A DNA stretch of 56,160 bases, taken from positions 1-56,160 of IMG/VR virus record IMGVR_UViG_3300047550_001246. One strand, written 5' to 3'. The notes under the pieces are model-generated. The model did not search any database and was not told the origin of the DNA. It worked only from the letters and a program-made list of their open reading frames with translations. The stretch is from a virus. Below are positions 17,877-26,089 of this stretch, piece after piece. Each line of letters begins with the position of its first letter. Position 1 is the first letter of the stretch. The position numbers and the translations under genes were made by a program.

Positions 17877-19546
17877 GTATTTCTCTTGAGTTCACCCAGT
17901 ACCATCTTGAGCCGCTCCATTCTCCTGGACCCCTCGGTATAGACGGGATTGCTTGTCGTTTCTGGCATGAACCGAAACTCAACGATCTCCGTGTACTGAC
18001 CGTTCTTTTGGACCTTGATCTCAGCGGGCTTGAGCAAGCCATCGGCCTTAGCAATGGCATCGACCGTGGACTCTGGAATCAACCCCGGCTTGGACATCCG
18101 CTTGCGCCACCACTTTATAGCCTTGTCCTTGGGGTAACCCTTGTGATCGAAGCACACCCATTCCCGATAGGTTTGGAACCCGGAGCGATACTCAACCCGC
18201 ATGGAGTCCGGCTTGCCCGCCTTCTGATGCTTGCGGTAGAACACGGCATTCACCTTCTTCCACTCCGCCGGAGCATCGATGCTCATTACCGGCAGCGTCG
18301 TCGCAGTACGCTGGATCTCAGGCTCTTTGGGAGGCCAGATATATCCACAGTCGGGGCACTCTGAGAGGCCCGCAAAAACGATGCTATCGCACTCTGGGCA
18401 GGTCTTAGTCGGAGCCTCTCCGCCCTCCTCGCTCTTGCGGGGCTTCTTGGGATTGACGCGATCGACCGGCCCGTGGCGGGCGACGTTGCCTGCGAAGTCC
18501 AGCACCAAGCAGTCCTGCTTGCCAGGAGAGTTGCGCATTCCGCGACCCATGATCTGTATATACAAGCCGGTTGAGCAGGTAGGTCTGAGCACCGCAAGCA
18601 GATCTACAGCCGGAGCGTTGAATCCGGTGGTAAGTACACCCATGGATGCGATCGCTCGGAGTTTGCCTGCCTTGAAGTCCGCAATGATTTCATCGCGCTC
18701 CGCGCGCGGGGTGTCCCCAAAGATCGTGGCGCAATCGATGCCGTGCTTTTCAACGAGCGAGGCGATGTGTGTGGCGTGACTCACACCAGAGCAGAAGATC
18801 AACCACGACCGGCGGTCCTTGCCGTACTCCAGAATCTCTTTCACTACGGCTGCGTTGATATCGTCCTTGTTCACCGCTCGCTCAAGATCGCCGGAGATAA
18901 ACTCTCCGCCTCGAGTCGCAACCCCGCTCACGCTAAGTTGTGTCTTCGGCTGTTTGGATATCAGTTTGGTTAAGTATCCATCCCGCACCATATCCGCAAG
19001 CGGAGCGTCATAAGACACGCCATCAAAAAGCGAATCCTTACCGTCGTACAGCAAGCCAGAATCCAAGCGATATGGTGTAGCAGTTAACCCAATCACCCGC
19101 ATGTCGGGGTTCATCACCTTCAAGTTCTTGAGGAACTTTTGGTACATAGTGTTGGTCTTACGCGGAATGAGGTGTGCCTCATCGATCAATACGATGTCCA
19201 CCTTCACAAACTTCGATGCCTTCCCGTGCACCGATTGAATCCCGCAAAACACAATCGACGGATCGTAGTCGCGCTTGTTGAGTCCGGCTGAGTTGATCCC
19301 TGCCGGAGCCTCTGGCCAGAGCGATTTGAGTTCTTCGTAGTTCTGGCGAATCAATTCGCGAACGTGCGTCACGACCAAGATCTTGGTGTCCGACCACTGC
19401 GTCAGCACCTGACGGCAGAACTCTGCAATCACAATGCTCTTGCCAGTTCCGGTCGGAAGCACGATGACAGGATTGCCATCGTACTCGCGCAGGTAATTCA
19501 TCGTGGCGTCGATAGCTTCGGTTTGATACGGACGGAGTTCAATCAC
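17873..19546 (-). CDS. SF2 DEAD/DEAH-box DNA helicase with zinc ribbon
   Basis: 557 aa. Walker A PTGTGKS at 31-37, DEAH box at 122-125 (VLIDEAH), motif III-like LTATPYRL, and motif VI QIMGRGMRN identify a superfamily 2 helicase of the SSL2/UvsW-like type. Towards the C-terminus (~390-415) CPECD and CPDCGYIWP form a four-Cys zinc ribbon. It should use ATP to remodel branched or duplex DNA in replication or recombination. It is coupled to neighbours by 4-base overlaps on both sides. Confidence 0.9.
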   Translation of the reverse strand: MIELRPYQTEAIDATMNYLREYDGNPVIVLPTGTGKSIVIAEFCRQVLTQWSDTKILVVTHVRELIRQNYEELKSLWPEAPAGINSAGLNKRDYDPSIVFCGIQSVHGKASKFVKVDIVLIDEAHLIPRKTNTMYQKFLKNLKVMNPDMRVIGLTATPYRLDSGLLYDGKDSLFDGVSYDAPLADMVRDGYLTKLISKQPKTQLSVSGVATRGGEFISGDLERAVNKDDINAAVVKEILEYGKDRRSWLIFCSGVSHATHIASLVEKHGIDCATIFGDTPRAERDEIIADFKAGKLRAIASMGVLTTGFNAPAVDLLAVLRPTCSTGLYIQIMGRGMRNSPGKQDCLVLDFAGNVARHGPVDRVNPKKPRKSEEGGEAPTKTCPECDSIVFAGLSECPDCGYIWPPKEPEIQRTATTLPVMSIDAPAEWKKVNAVFYRKHQKAGKPDSMRVEYRSGFQTYREWVCFDHKGYPKDKAIKWWRKRMSKPGLIPESTVDAIAKADGLLKPAEIKVQKNGQYTEIVEFRFMPETTSNPVYTEGSRRMERLKMVLGELKRNT

Positions 19547-19761
19547 GAGTCGAGTTCCTTTTTCGGCATGATTTTCAAAATTATTTCCGCAACTTCTTTC
19601 ACACGTTCAAATTCAGATTGAGCTTGCGCCATGATTAAACTGTAGGCGTAGACATCCAATGCTTTCATAACAATGAACAGATCATCGCCCGTGATTAGCA
19701 TCGTGGCTTCGATGTCTTCCTCGTCAACGTCCTCTTCGTTCAAGCCGCTGTATCTGTCCAT
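19543..19761 (-). CDS. Hypothetical acidic protein, 72 aa
   Basis: N-terminus is very acidic (LNEEDVDEEDIEATM), followed by a helical region (ALDVYAYSLIMAQAQSEFER). It sits between the nuclease and helicase genes with overlaps to both (22 and 4 bases). No recognised family; it may be a partner of either enzyme. Confidence 0.55.
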   Translation of the reverse strand: MDRYSGLNEEDVDEEDIEATMLITGDDLFIVMKALDVYAYSLIMAQAQSEFERVKEVAEIILKIMPKKELDS

Positions 19762-20690
19762 ATTGATCCGTCCTTCATCAGATACTCAACCCAGTTAGGG
19801 CCAGAGTTTATCTGTTCTCCGGGGATCAAGTCTGGAACAAATAGGTGATGATCGCAGCCTCGCTTTTGAACCTCGATGTCAAGGTTCTTGTTGTGCCATT
19901 CGCACTTCCACTCTCCAGTCGGAAGCGGAGTGCTGTGCAAGCAAGTCCGGCATGACTTTTGCCGTGGCATGTCGGTGCCGTGGCACATGTTGTGAAAGTT
20001 GCAGTACTTGCATTCGTGCCACGCCGGATCGTTTGACAGTTTGCTCGGCGGTCTGTTTGCAAAGATGACGCGCTTGGCTTTCTCGAGATAAGTGTTCACT
20101 TCCTCTGCGTTGTACTCGGTGCACACGCTCGTCAGATCGCGAACGCCAGGAGAGGCTGCGGTCAAGTAATGCTTCTTTGTTCCAAAGAAGTGCATGTAGA
20201 TTTGGGCCTGCACATAGTAGATGTAGTCCCAGTTCTTGAGCGCAGTAGACTCATCCACCAAGCGCAGCTTCTGCAATTTCTTAAACTTGTTTTCGTTAAC
20301 GACCTTGCATTCCCAAACGTATAGCGTCTCGGGGTCTTGCAATAGCCCACGGATTAATCCGTCGCAGTTACCACGGAAGTGTCCTCCGATTGACTCGAAG
20401 GAGTGCTGAACACCGGGTTCCTTCTCCGTGGAAAGATCGATTCCGGGCACAGCCCGCAACAGCGCTGCAACTACCTGTTCGCCCCGGTGTCCATCATTGA
20501 TTCGTCGAAGCCCTCCGGCTTCAATAAAGCCGCGCTTCACCCATCTGAAGTTGTACCACAGCTTGCGTTCGCATGGATCACCGATGGCTGATGCACCAAG
20601 GTATCCGCGCGGATTGTTCTCTTGTAACGACTCCATCGCTGCGTCGATCGCGCGAAGAGTCAAGTCTTCTGTATCGGGTAATCTGACCAT
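19740..20690 (-). CDS. PD-(D/E)XK nuclease, RecB/Cas4-like
   Basis: 316 aa from the chosen start. Nuclease core: SAIGDPCERKLWY, then GHRGEQVVAALL (conserved His/Glu), GNCDGLI (catalytic Asp), ECKVVN (E-x-K) and YYVQAQIYMHFFG. Two Cys groups follow: CKYCNFHNMC and CRTCLHS...C..H, ending CDHH, which could bind metal or an Fe-S cluster. Likely the exonuclease of the Sak4/SSB recombination module. I chose ATG 20690 because GAGG lies about 9 bases upstream and longer starts would run into the next gene. Confidence 0.8.
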   Translation of the reverse strand: MVRLPDTEDLTLRAIDAAMESLQENNPRGYLGASAIGDPCERKLWYNFRWVKRGFIEAGGLRRINDGHRGEQVVAALLRAVPGIDLSTEKEPGVQHSFESIGGHFRGNCDGLIRGLLQDPETLYVWECKVVNENKFKKLQKLRLVDESTALKNWDYIYYVQAQIYMHFFGTKKHYLTAASPGVRDLTSVCTEYNAEEVNTYLEKAKRVIFANRPPSKLSNDPAWHECKYCNFHNMCHGTDMPRQKSCRTCLHSTPLPTGEWKCEWHNKNLDIEVQKRGCDHHLFVPDLIPGEQINSGPNWVEYLMKDGSIWTDTAA

Positions 20691-20769
20691 AAAGCCCTCA
20701 AAGAGGAGGCGCGACATCCAGCAAGTGGGGGATAGCAAATAAATGCTAGCCAGATGCCGCGCCCCTTTG

Positions 20770-21255
20770 TTACTTCTTATGACGCTCCCACGGCTTCGGC
20801 CCACCAGCCGATGCAGCAGGGGCTGCGGTCGCTGCCGGAGCGGCGGCTACCGGGGCTGCACCACTCGCGCTCGAGAACGCAGCGCGCGCTTCGAGCGTGC
20901 CCATCTTGTTCTCCTTGTGAGTGATGTTGACCTTGAGCGGCTTGAAGTGAAGTTGCTCAGTATCCTGCAACTCGCTGACCCCAACGGCTGCGCAGATATT
21001 GCCAAGCGCCTTCTTCGCGATCTTGACCGTGGTGTCGTTCTTGTTAAAGAGGTTAAGCCTCTCCCAGTAACGACGTCCCGTGAAGCGAGGACCAAGCACC
21101 TCGAACTCAAGCTCAAGATACTGACCGTCGCCCGCCTTCGTGTCGCGAAGTTCAGACTTCACGATCTGCATCGTGTAGTCACCGACAGGAAGAATCTCGC
21201 GCGGGCCAGAACCAAGATCGCCTGCCTCTGCGATGTTGAAATTAATTTTTGCCAT
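20770..21255 (-). CDS. DUF669-like single-strand DNA-binding protein
   Basis: 161 aa. The N-terminal ~110 residues are a beta-rich fold (GDYTMQIVKSELRDTKAGDG; LEFEVLGPRFTGRRYWERLN) typical of DUF669, the SSB partner of phage recombinases. The tail is Ala/Pro low-complexity ending GPKPWERHKK, like the disordered C-terminus of SSBs but basic rather than acidic. It lies between the Sak4-like ATPase and the nuclease, the usual gene order. Confidence 0.75.
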   Translation of the reverse strand: MAKINFNIAEAGDLGSGPREILPVGDYTMQIVKSELRDTKAGDGQYLELEFEVLGPRFTGRRYWERLNLFNKNDTTVKIAKKALGNICAAVGVSELQDTEQLHFKPLKVNITHKENKMGTLEARAAFSSASGAAPVAAAPAATAAPAASAGGPKPWERHKK

Positions 21256-21260
21256 GTGAA

Positions 21261-22025
21261 TTAACCTCCAGTTACATTGTTCATAGCGGTGCCAAGCGCA
21301 TCCGCAAACTTGTTGTAGTCAAGCGGCAGGGTGTCGGGTAACGCCCAGCGAGACTTCGCCTGCCAGCCCGGACGCTCTTGTGTGTAGAGCACACGGTTAC
21401 CGCTGCCCACCGCGCGAGTAATCTTCTGATTGAATCCAACGTCACTCTTGACCGTCGAGTACTGCTGGTTTGCGAACATCAGAATGTCGCACCACTCCGC
21501 AATCAAACTCGCGCTGCCGTGATGCAGATCAAGTTGATAGCGATCGTATGGGTCAGCGAGCGGATCATCGAATCGCTTGACCTGTGAGTGAGCAAGCATG
21601 ATCACCTGCATGCCACGCTCGTTACGCAAGTAATCGAGCGCGTCTAGGATCTGTCGCCAGTAATCGGCTGCGGCTTTGTAACCACGACCGTACCCGATGG
21701 CATCGATCGTCGCGACGTTGTTATCGCTCGCGACTTTCTTGTGCACGAGTTGCTCCGCCCAGTCCGCGCTATCGACTACCACGGTTCCGAAGTCGTGCTC
21801 CTCGCTTGCTAATGAACCGATGCAATCCATGATGTCTTCAAACTTCTGACATCGCGGGAAGGCATCGACATTGATGGCATCCAAACCCTCTTCGGTCTGG
21901 ATGAACACCGGCTTCGGAGCCTGCGATGCGAACGTGCTCTTACCGATTCCGTGCACACCGTACAACACGATGCGCGGCGGTCGGGCGGTGCCGGTCTTTT
22001 TTAAACTGCTAAGTGATATAGCCAT
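21261..22025 (-). CDS. Sak4-like RecA-fold ATPase
   Basis: 254 aa. Walker A is GVHGIGKST at 23-31, Walker B is TVVVDSADW at 81-89, and MLAHSQVKRFDDP is the sensor-like strand. This short RecA fold is the Sak4 type of single-strand annealing recombinase, usually encoded with an SSB. ATG 22025 is preceded by AAGGAG 8 bases upstream, so the longer upstream frame is rejected. It overlaps nothing and lies 4 bases after the previous gene. Confidence 0.85.
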   Translation of the reverse strand: MAISLSSLKKTGTARPPRIVLYGVHGIGKSTFASQAPKPVFIQTEEGLDAINVDAFPRCQKFEDIMDCIGSLASEEHDFGTVVVDSADWAEQLVHKKVASDNNVATIDAIGYGRGYKAAADYWRQILDALDYLRNERGMQVIMLAHSQVKRFDDPLADPYDRYQLDLHHGSASLIAEWCDILMFANQQYSTVKSDVGFNQKITRAVGSGNRVLYTQERPGWQAKSRWALPDTLPLDYNKFADALGTAMNNVTGG

Positions 22026-22029
22026 TTCG

Positions 22030-22413
22030 TTAAACTCCTTGAACGATAGTGACTGAGGTTTTTGCTGGCTTGACGGTGAGCGCAGCCGATAGCAGTTTGT
22101 AGAACTGCGGCTCGTTGTTAGCGAGGTACTTGACTCCGGTGTCGTCAAGCTCTCGCTTCACCTTCACAGGGTGCAAAGTCTCCGGGATCTTCGATGCAAC
22201 CTTTGCATCAAAGACATCCCAGTCGATCTTGCGATTGAGCTTGCCGGTGATCGTGATCTTGTACACGCCGACATGATGCGTCTCTGCGCCTTCTTCTTTG
22301 GAGCCAAGCAGACTAATCAATTCTTCTTCGAGTGCTACGCGCTTATCGGTAGCCCTCTTCTCTTCTAACTTGGCTGCGAACAGGTCATCTGCGATTTCAG
22401 TTTCGGTTCTCAT
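22030..22413 (-). CDS. Conserved phage protein of the recombination module, 127 aa
   Basis: First gene of the leftward operon. Helical N-terminus (ADDLFAAKLEEKRATDKRVA), then a beta region (VGVYKITITGKLNRKIDW) and a C-terminal part (YKLLSAALTVKPAKTSVTI). Proteins of this look commonly precede Sak4 in phage genomes; I do not know a proven activity. ATG 22413 follows AAGGAACC; a longer frame to 22557 would cross the divergent promoter and is rejected. Confidence 0.7.
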   Translation of the reverse strand: MRTETEIADDLFAAKLEEKRATDKRVALEEELISLLGSKEEGAETHHVGVYKITITGKLNRKIDWDVFDAKVASKIPETLHPVKVKRELDDTGVKYLANNEPQFYKLLSAALTVKPAKTSVTIVQGV

Positions 22414-22462
22414 TTCTAGGTTCCTTGGTTTGTCGTAAATGCCGACGAAATGAATCCTATAC

Positions 22463-22486
22463 CCCCTTGTGACGGAATGCAAGGGG
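22463..22486. promoter_or_regulatory. Inverted repeat operator in the divergent early promoter region
   Basis: CCCCTTG (22463-22469) and CAAGGGG (22480-22486) form a 7-bp inverted repeat with a 10-base spacer. It lies in the 112-base gap between divergent genes starting at 22413 and 22526. A possible rightward promoter overlaps it: TTGTGA (22467-22472), 17-base spacer, CATGAT. The neighbouring tandem-HTH protein is the obvious candidate binder. The half-site GCAAGGGGT recurs at 35335-35343 in front of the other leftward operon. Confidence 0.5.
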
Positions 22487-22525
22487 TGGCATGATGTCAC
22501 TATTCCCGGTATACGGAGACGCTGA

Positions 22526-22888
22526 ATGAACCGGCTTCTGGCATTTTTAAAAGACAATCGCTTGACTCATCAAGAGTTCGCTGCTATGTGCGGGGTCGAA
22601 CGGTCCACCGTTACCAAGTGGATCAAGGGCACCAGGAATCCCTCCCCGAAAGCAATGAAGATCATCGGTCGCAAGACCCGTGGCTCCGTTGCCGTTGCGG
22701 AAGATGACCCGTCCCTTCCGTACAGCAAGAGGCTTGAACTCGCACTGTATAGGAATGGGCTGACGGTGCTCGAGTCATCCAAGAAACTGCGCATGAGTCG
22801 CAACGCAATCTCTCGCTACGTAAAGGGTGAAACCGTACCCAGCGAGAAGGCTCGCGCTCGTCTTTACAAATTATTGGGGGTCCAATGA
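22526..22888 (+). CDS. Transcriptional regulator with two HTH (XRE-type) domains
   Basis: 120 aa containing two helix-turn-helix units: residues ~4-45 (THQEFAAMCGVERSTVTKWI) and ~70-115 (TVLESSKKLRMSRNAISRYV). The two share the spacing typical of XRE/Cro repressors. It is the first gene of the rightward replication operon, and its start overlaps the downstream edge of the likely promoter region; GGAG lies 9 bases upstream. It probably controls the early divergent transcription. The phage lacks an integrase, so a lytic timing role is more likely than lysogeny. Confidence 0.8.
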   Translation: MNRLLAFLKDNRLTHQEFAAMCGVERSTVTKWIKGTRNPSPKAMKIIGRKTRGSVAVAEDDPSLPYSKRLELALYRNGLTVLESSKKLRMSRNAISRYVKGETVPSEKARARLYKLLGVQ

Positions 22889-23262
22889 TTGACATGGTGA
22901 TCTATGGCAAGCCTGTCGCGAAAGCGCGACCGCGCTTCGGACGGAGCAAGTCGGGTAAGCCCGTGACGTATACATCTTCTGAGACACGCAAGTACGAGCA
23001 AGAAGTCAAGACCCTTGCTCAAGTTGCGATGTTCGGGAAGGAAATGTTAGAAGGTCCAGTACGGGTCACGATCACGGCATTCTTTAATCACAAAACGAAG
23101 ACCGGATACCACACATCACGACCCGATCTAGACAACGTCATCAAGGCAATCCTTGACGGATTGAACGGAGTCATCTTTGCGGACGATGCAGCCGTTGCTG
23201 AAATCGTCGCGTCAAAGAAGTACGGAGAAGAACGAGTAGAGGTTCAGATCGAAAATGTCTGA
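22885..23262 (+). CDS. rusA: RusA-like Holliday junction resolvase
   Basis: 125 aa, usual RusA length. The core RPDLDNVIKAILDGLNGVIF gives catalytic Asp81, Asp83 and Asp91, followed by D100-D101 (FADD). N-terminal GKPVAKARPRF is the conserved beta strand of the family. It should cut four-way DNA junctions made during recombination-dependent replication. It overlaps both neighbours (4 and 8 bases). Confidence 0.9.
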   Translation: MIDMVIYGKPVAKARPRFGRSKSGKPVTYTSSETRKYEQEVKTLAQVAMFGKEMLEGPVRVTITAFFNHKTKTGYHTSRPDLDNVIKAILDGLNGVIFADDAAVAEIVASKKYGEERVEVQIENV

Positions 23263-25492
23263 CAACTTCATGCAGCAGTTTGGCGCGAAGCTCAAAGACG
23301 GTGGCTATCGCGTCATCCCCATCATGCCGGGAACCAAACGTCCGGGTAGATGGGATGGTAAACAATGGGGTGAGCTCGCGCGATGGAACGAAATCGACGC
23401 GCAGCAAACTCATATCGACATCTGGTCCGGCTGGCCCGGATGCGGCATCGGCATTCTCACCGGAGAAGTCGTTGCGATCGACATCGATATCCTTGAGCCA
23501 GAGATTGCCGTCGAGATTGGTAGCGTTTTCAAAACGCATCTTGGTGAAGCGGATCTTGTTCGGATCGGTAAAGCACCGAAGGCACTCTACCTTTACAGAA
23601 CGAACGAGCCGTTCAACAAGATCTCGATGCACCCCATCGAGGTGCTCGGACTCGGTCAGCAGTTCGTATCCTATGCGATACACCCGGAAACCTGCGAACC
23701 GTATCGCTGGCCTTTCGGTGCACCGCACGAGGTTCCCGTCAGCGCGCTACCGCTCGTAACCAAAGAGCAAGTGCTGCGCGCGTGTGAGGCTGCGTACCAG
23801 ATACTGCCGCCCAATCTTCGCAAGAAGGTACTGCGCACCACGGTCCCAGATAAAGAAGCAAAGGTTTCAAACGACGGCCTCGTAGGTACGCTCGCTGCCG
23901 TTGAAGATGCTCTGCGCTACGTTCCGAATCCAGACCTCACATGGGATGACTGGAACCGTATCGGCATGGCGATTTACTGCGCGACCGAAGCAAAGGGTTA
24001 CACAGTCTTCGACCAATGGTCGCAAGCTTCCGGCAAGTACAATCAACTCGAGACGCGGCAGAGGTGGGATCACTACAGCAAGTCGCCACCCACCAAGATT
24101 GGTGCGGGAACGCTCTACTTTCTTGCGCAGCAGAACGGTTGGGTTCCGCCTCCGCACATTGATCTCAATCCCATCAAGCCCGTAAAGATTGATCTGACCG
24201 GACTCGACAAGATGGTGAAGAAGACTGTGCGCAGTACGCGCGAGAACTTCCCAAGCGAATGGTTCGACAGCCCATCTCTTGTCGGTCGCGTTACCCGTTG
24301 GATCAACGCTACCGCACAACAACCGCAGCCCACCTTCGCACTAATGAACACGCTCTGCATGTTCGGTGCAATCTTCGGGCGGCGGTATGCGATGGCTCAC
24401 CTCAACACCCGGTGCAACCTGTTCGCGATCGCAGTCGCAAAGCCTGGCGCGGGTAAGGACCACAGTCGGCAGCGCATCAAGGAACTGATGACCGCATCCG
24501 GTCTGTCTCAACTTATCTGCGGCGATCGCTTTAGTTCCGGTGTTGCAATCCTTCGCACCCTTCACGACTACCCGTCACGCATCTCGCATCTCGATGAGAT
24601 GGGGCTGTACTTGCAGAGCTTGACCGCACGTAACGCAGCCTCTCATCAGCGCGACATTATCAAGACCCTGCTCGAGGTGTACTCCTCCAGCAGCGGCGTG
24701 TATCACGGTCAAGAGTATGCGGACTCGCGCGATCGTCAGCGTCTCGATATCAACCAACCCAACTTCAACTTCTTCGGAACCACGACTCCACGCACTCTGA
24801 TCCCCGCGCTCAATCACGACATGGTGGATAACGGAACCATGAGTCGTATCCTGCTTGTGCCTCCGTTCGATGATTACCCTGTTCCGCAGATACCAGAACA
24901 ACTGAGCGCGCCTGATGACATCGTGGAAGATATCCAGAACTCCGCGCAGATCATCCCCTCCGGTGTCGGTAACATGGCGAACGTGCAGTCGATCCCGAAT
25001 GCAGCGGTCGTGCCCATCATCGTGGAGTGGGAAGACTCAGCCTTCGCGGAGTACAGCAAAGTACGCGAGTGGCAGTTAAACCAAGCGCGCAACGATGACG
25101 CACTCTGGGTTCGCTTCACCGAAATCACCGTCAAGATCGCCATGATCGAAGCCATCGCTCGCGATCCCGTCGCTCCCATCTTGACGTTTGAAATCTTCAA
25201 GATGGCAAATGATCTTGCTCGCTGGTCGTTCAACTACACCTCTGACCTCATCGTCAAAGAGATCGCAGAGAACGAGATCGAAGCTTCGCACAAGAAGATT
25301 CTCAACATCATCCGCAAGTCTGGCGATGAAGGCATGAGCACCACCCAGATCGCAAAGGTCTGCCAAGGTATGAAGGCTCGCGACCGTAACGAAATCTTGC
25401 AGACCCTCGTCGAGTCCGGTGATCTCATGGAAGAGATAGTGAAAGGATCTATCGGTCGCGACCGTCGCGTCTACCGCGCAAGGGTCAGATAA
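23255..25492 (+). CDS. Primase-polymerase / helicase fusion
   Basis: 745 aa. The N-terminal AEP prim-pol domain (1-200) has the DID motif at D76-D78 (VVAIDIDI) and a SYAIHPETCEPYRW strand. Residues ~205-290 (PNPDLTWDDWNRIGMAIY) look like a PriCT domain. The C-terminal half is an ATPase with Walker A KPGAGKDH near residue 394 and Walker B-like ISHLDEMG near 440, of the DUF3987-type helicase group. The last ~70 residues resemble a winged helix (GMSTTQIAKVCQGM). It should prime and unwind the phage genome. It starts with an 8-base overlap on rusA. Confidence 0.85.
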   Translation: MSDNFMQQFGAKLKDGGYRVIPIMPGTKRPGRWDGKQWGELARWNEIDAQQTHIDIWSGWPGCGIGILTGEVVAIDIDILEPEIAVEIGSVFKTHLGEADLVRIGKAPKALYLYRTNEPFNKISMHPIEVLGLGQQFVSYAIHPETCEPYRWPFGAPHEVPVSALPLVTKEQVLRACEAAYQILPPNLRKKVLRTTVPDKEAKVSNDGLVGTLAAVEDALRYVPNPDLTWDDWNRIGMAIYCATEAKGYTVFDQWSQASGKYNQLETRQRWDHYSKSPPTKIGAGTLYFLAQQNGWVPPPHIDLNPIKPVKIDLTGLDKMVKKTVRSTRENFPSEWFDSPSLVGRVTRWINATAQQPQPTFALMNTLCMFGAIFGRRYAMAHLNTRCNLFAIAVAKPGAGKDHSRQRIKELMTASGLSQLICGDRFSSGVAILRTLHDYPSRISHLDEMGLYLQSLTARNAASHQRDIIKTLLEVYSSSSGVYHGQEYADSRDRQRLDINQPNFNFFGTTTPRTLIPALNHDMVDNGTMSRILLVPPFDDYPVPQIPEQLSAPDDIVEDIQNSAQIIPSGVGNMANVQSIPNAAVVPIIVEWEDSAFAEYSKVREWQLNQARNDDALWVRFTEITVKIAMIEAIARDPVAPILTFEIFKMANDLARWSFNYTSDLIVKEIAENEIEASHKKILNIIRKSGDEGMSTTQIAKVCQGMKARDRNEILQTLVESGDLMEEIVKGSIGRDRRVYRARVR

Positions 25493-25517
25493 AAAAGCCC
25501 CGGCGCAAGGCCGGGGC
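25491..25517 (-). terminator. Rho-independent terminator for the leftward early operon
   Basis: Stem GCCCCGGC (25497-25504) pairs with GCCGGGGC (25510-25517), 5-base loop. The A6 run at 25491-25496 is a U-tract when read leftward, so it terminates the 35261-to-25559 operon. There is no T run on the right, so it is a weaker stop for the rightward primase operon. Confidence 0.85.
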
Positions 25518-25558
25518 AAGTCCTAACAGGAGAAAAACGAGATAGCACAGGCCAGAGG

Positions 25559-25774
25559 TTATCCCCTTGGGTCTTGCTTTGCAAGCCAAGAGACATACCA
25601 CAGGGTCTTTCTAGCATCCTGTTCCACGGCATCCTTGTGCCCAAGCCGCCAGAGGTACGCCACTGACGTACCCTTTAGAAATCCACGCCACTCATCCTCG
25701 GTCAGCATCGATCGAATGGCATCGATGCATTCAATCTCACCCTTCTTGTAGTGGCTTGGGTTTACTGGATCCAT
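25559..25774 (-). CDS. DUF3310 domain protein
   Basis: 71 aa from ATG 25774. The start DPVNPSHYKKGEIECIDAI and the end ARKTLWYVSWLAK match DUF3310, a domain also found in T7 gp1.7-type nucleotide kinases. It may act in nucleotide metabolism. GAAGGAAG lies about 8 bases upstream of ATG 25774. The frame stays open to an ATG at 25924 with its own strong site (AAGGAG, TAATG overlap), giving a possible 121-aa form that overlaps another gene; see findings. Confidence 0.8.
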   Translation of the reverse strand: MDPVNPSHYKKGEIECIDAIRSMLTEDEWRGFLKGTSVAYLWRLGHKDAVEQDARKTLWYVSWLAKQDPRG

Positions 25775-25937
25775 CTGCGGCTTCCTTCTTTTTTCGCTTT
25801 CGTCGAACATGGCTGAGTTTGGCCATGCGTTGGTAGTGCGCCTTAGATCGTCGTTTCTTATCCCCTGTAGCAGCGCTTCCACCTCTGCTTCCGATAGCAG
25901 CGAGGTACTTTCTGATGGCATCATTATCTCCTTCCAT
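25737..25937 (-). CDS. Small basic protein of GSxGG type, 66 aa
   Basis: KYLAAIGSRGGSAATGDKKR and SKAHYQRMAKLSHVRRKRKK look like a recurring small phage family with an IG(S/A)xGG motif followed by basic helices. It overlaps the preceding gene by 14 bases and the DUF3310 gene by 38. GGAG lies 10 bases upstream. Likely nucleic-acid binding given its charge; function not known. Confidence 0.55.
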   Translation of the reverse strand: MEGDNDAIRKYLAAIGSRGGSAATGDKKRRSKAHYQRMAKLSHVRRKRKKKEAADGSSKPKPLQEG

Positions 25938-26088
25938 TTCTAAGTAACTCCAACTCAGCTTTCAAAGTAACAATCTCTTGCTCGAGTACCGCAGCCTCGT
26001 TCCACATGCCATGCGAACGAACTTCAGCCAGAGCAAACTGAACCTTCTTGTCCTGCGACTGACCGTAACCCCACGGCGCAGCCTTCAT
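25924..26088 (-). CDS. Hypothetical protein, 54 aa
   Basis: Short helical protein (KKVQFALAEVRSHGMWNEAA; VLEQEIVTLKAELELLRNGR) ending in a short coiled coil. I prefer ATG 26088, one base after the upstream TGA (TGAGATG), over ATG 26130, which lies inside the glycosyltransferase gene. Family not recognised. Confidence 0.55.
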   Translation of the reverse strand: MKAAPWGYGQSQDKKVQFALAEVRSHGMWNEAAVLEQEIVTLKAELELLRNGRR

Positions 26089-26089
26089 C

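Noticed and set aside
23171-23728. 185-aa leftward ORF under RusA and primase
   Set aside because: Both real frames show motif-level evidence on the plus strand; this one reads as shadow.
25775-25924. FliM-like CheY-binding peptide as a definite functional feature
   Set aside because: Only about 14 residues match, and the stretch overlaps a better supported ORF in another frame; kept as a question in findings.
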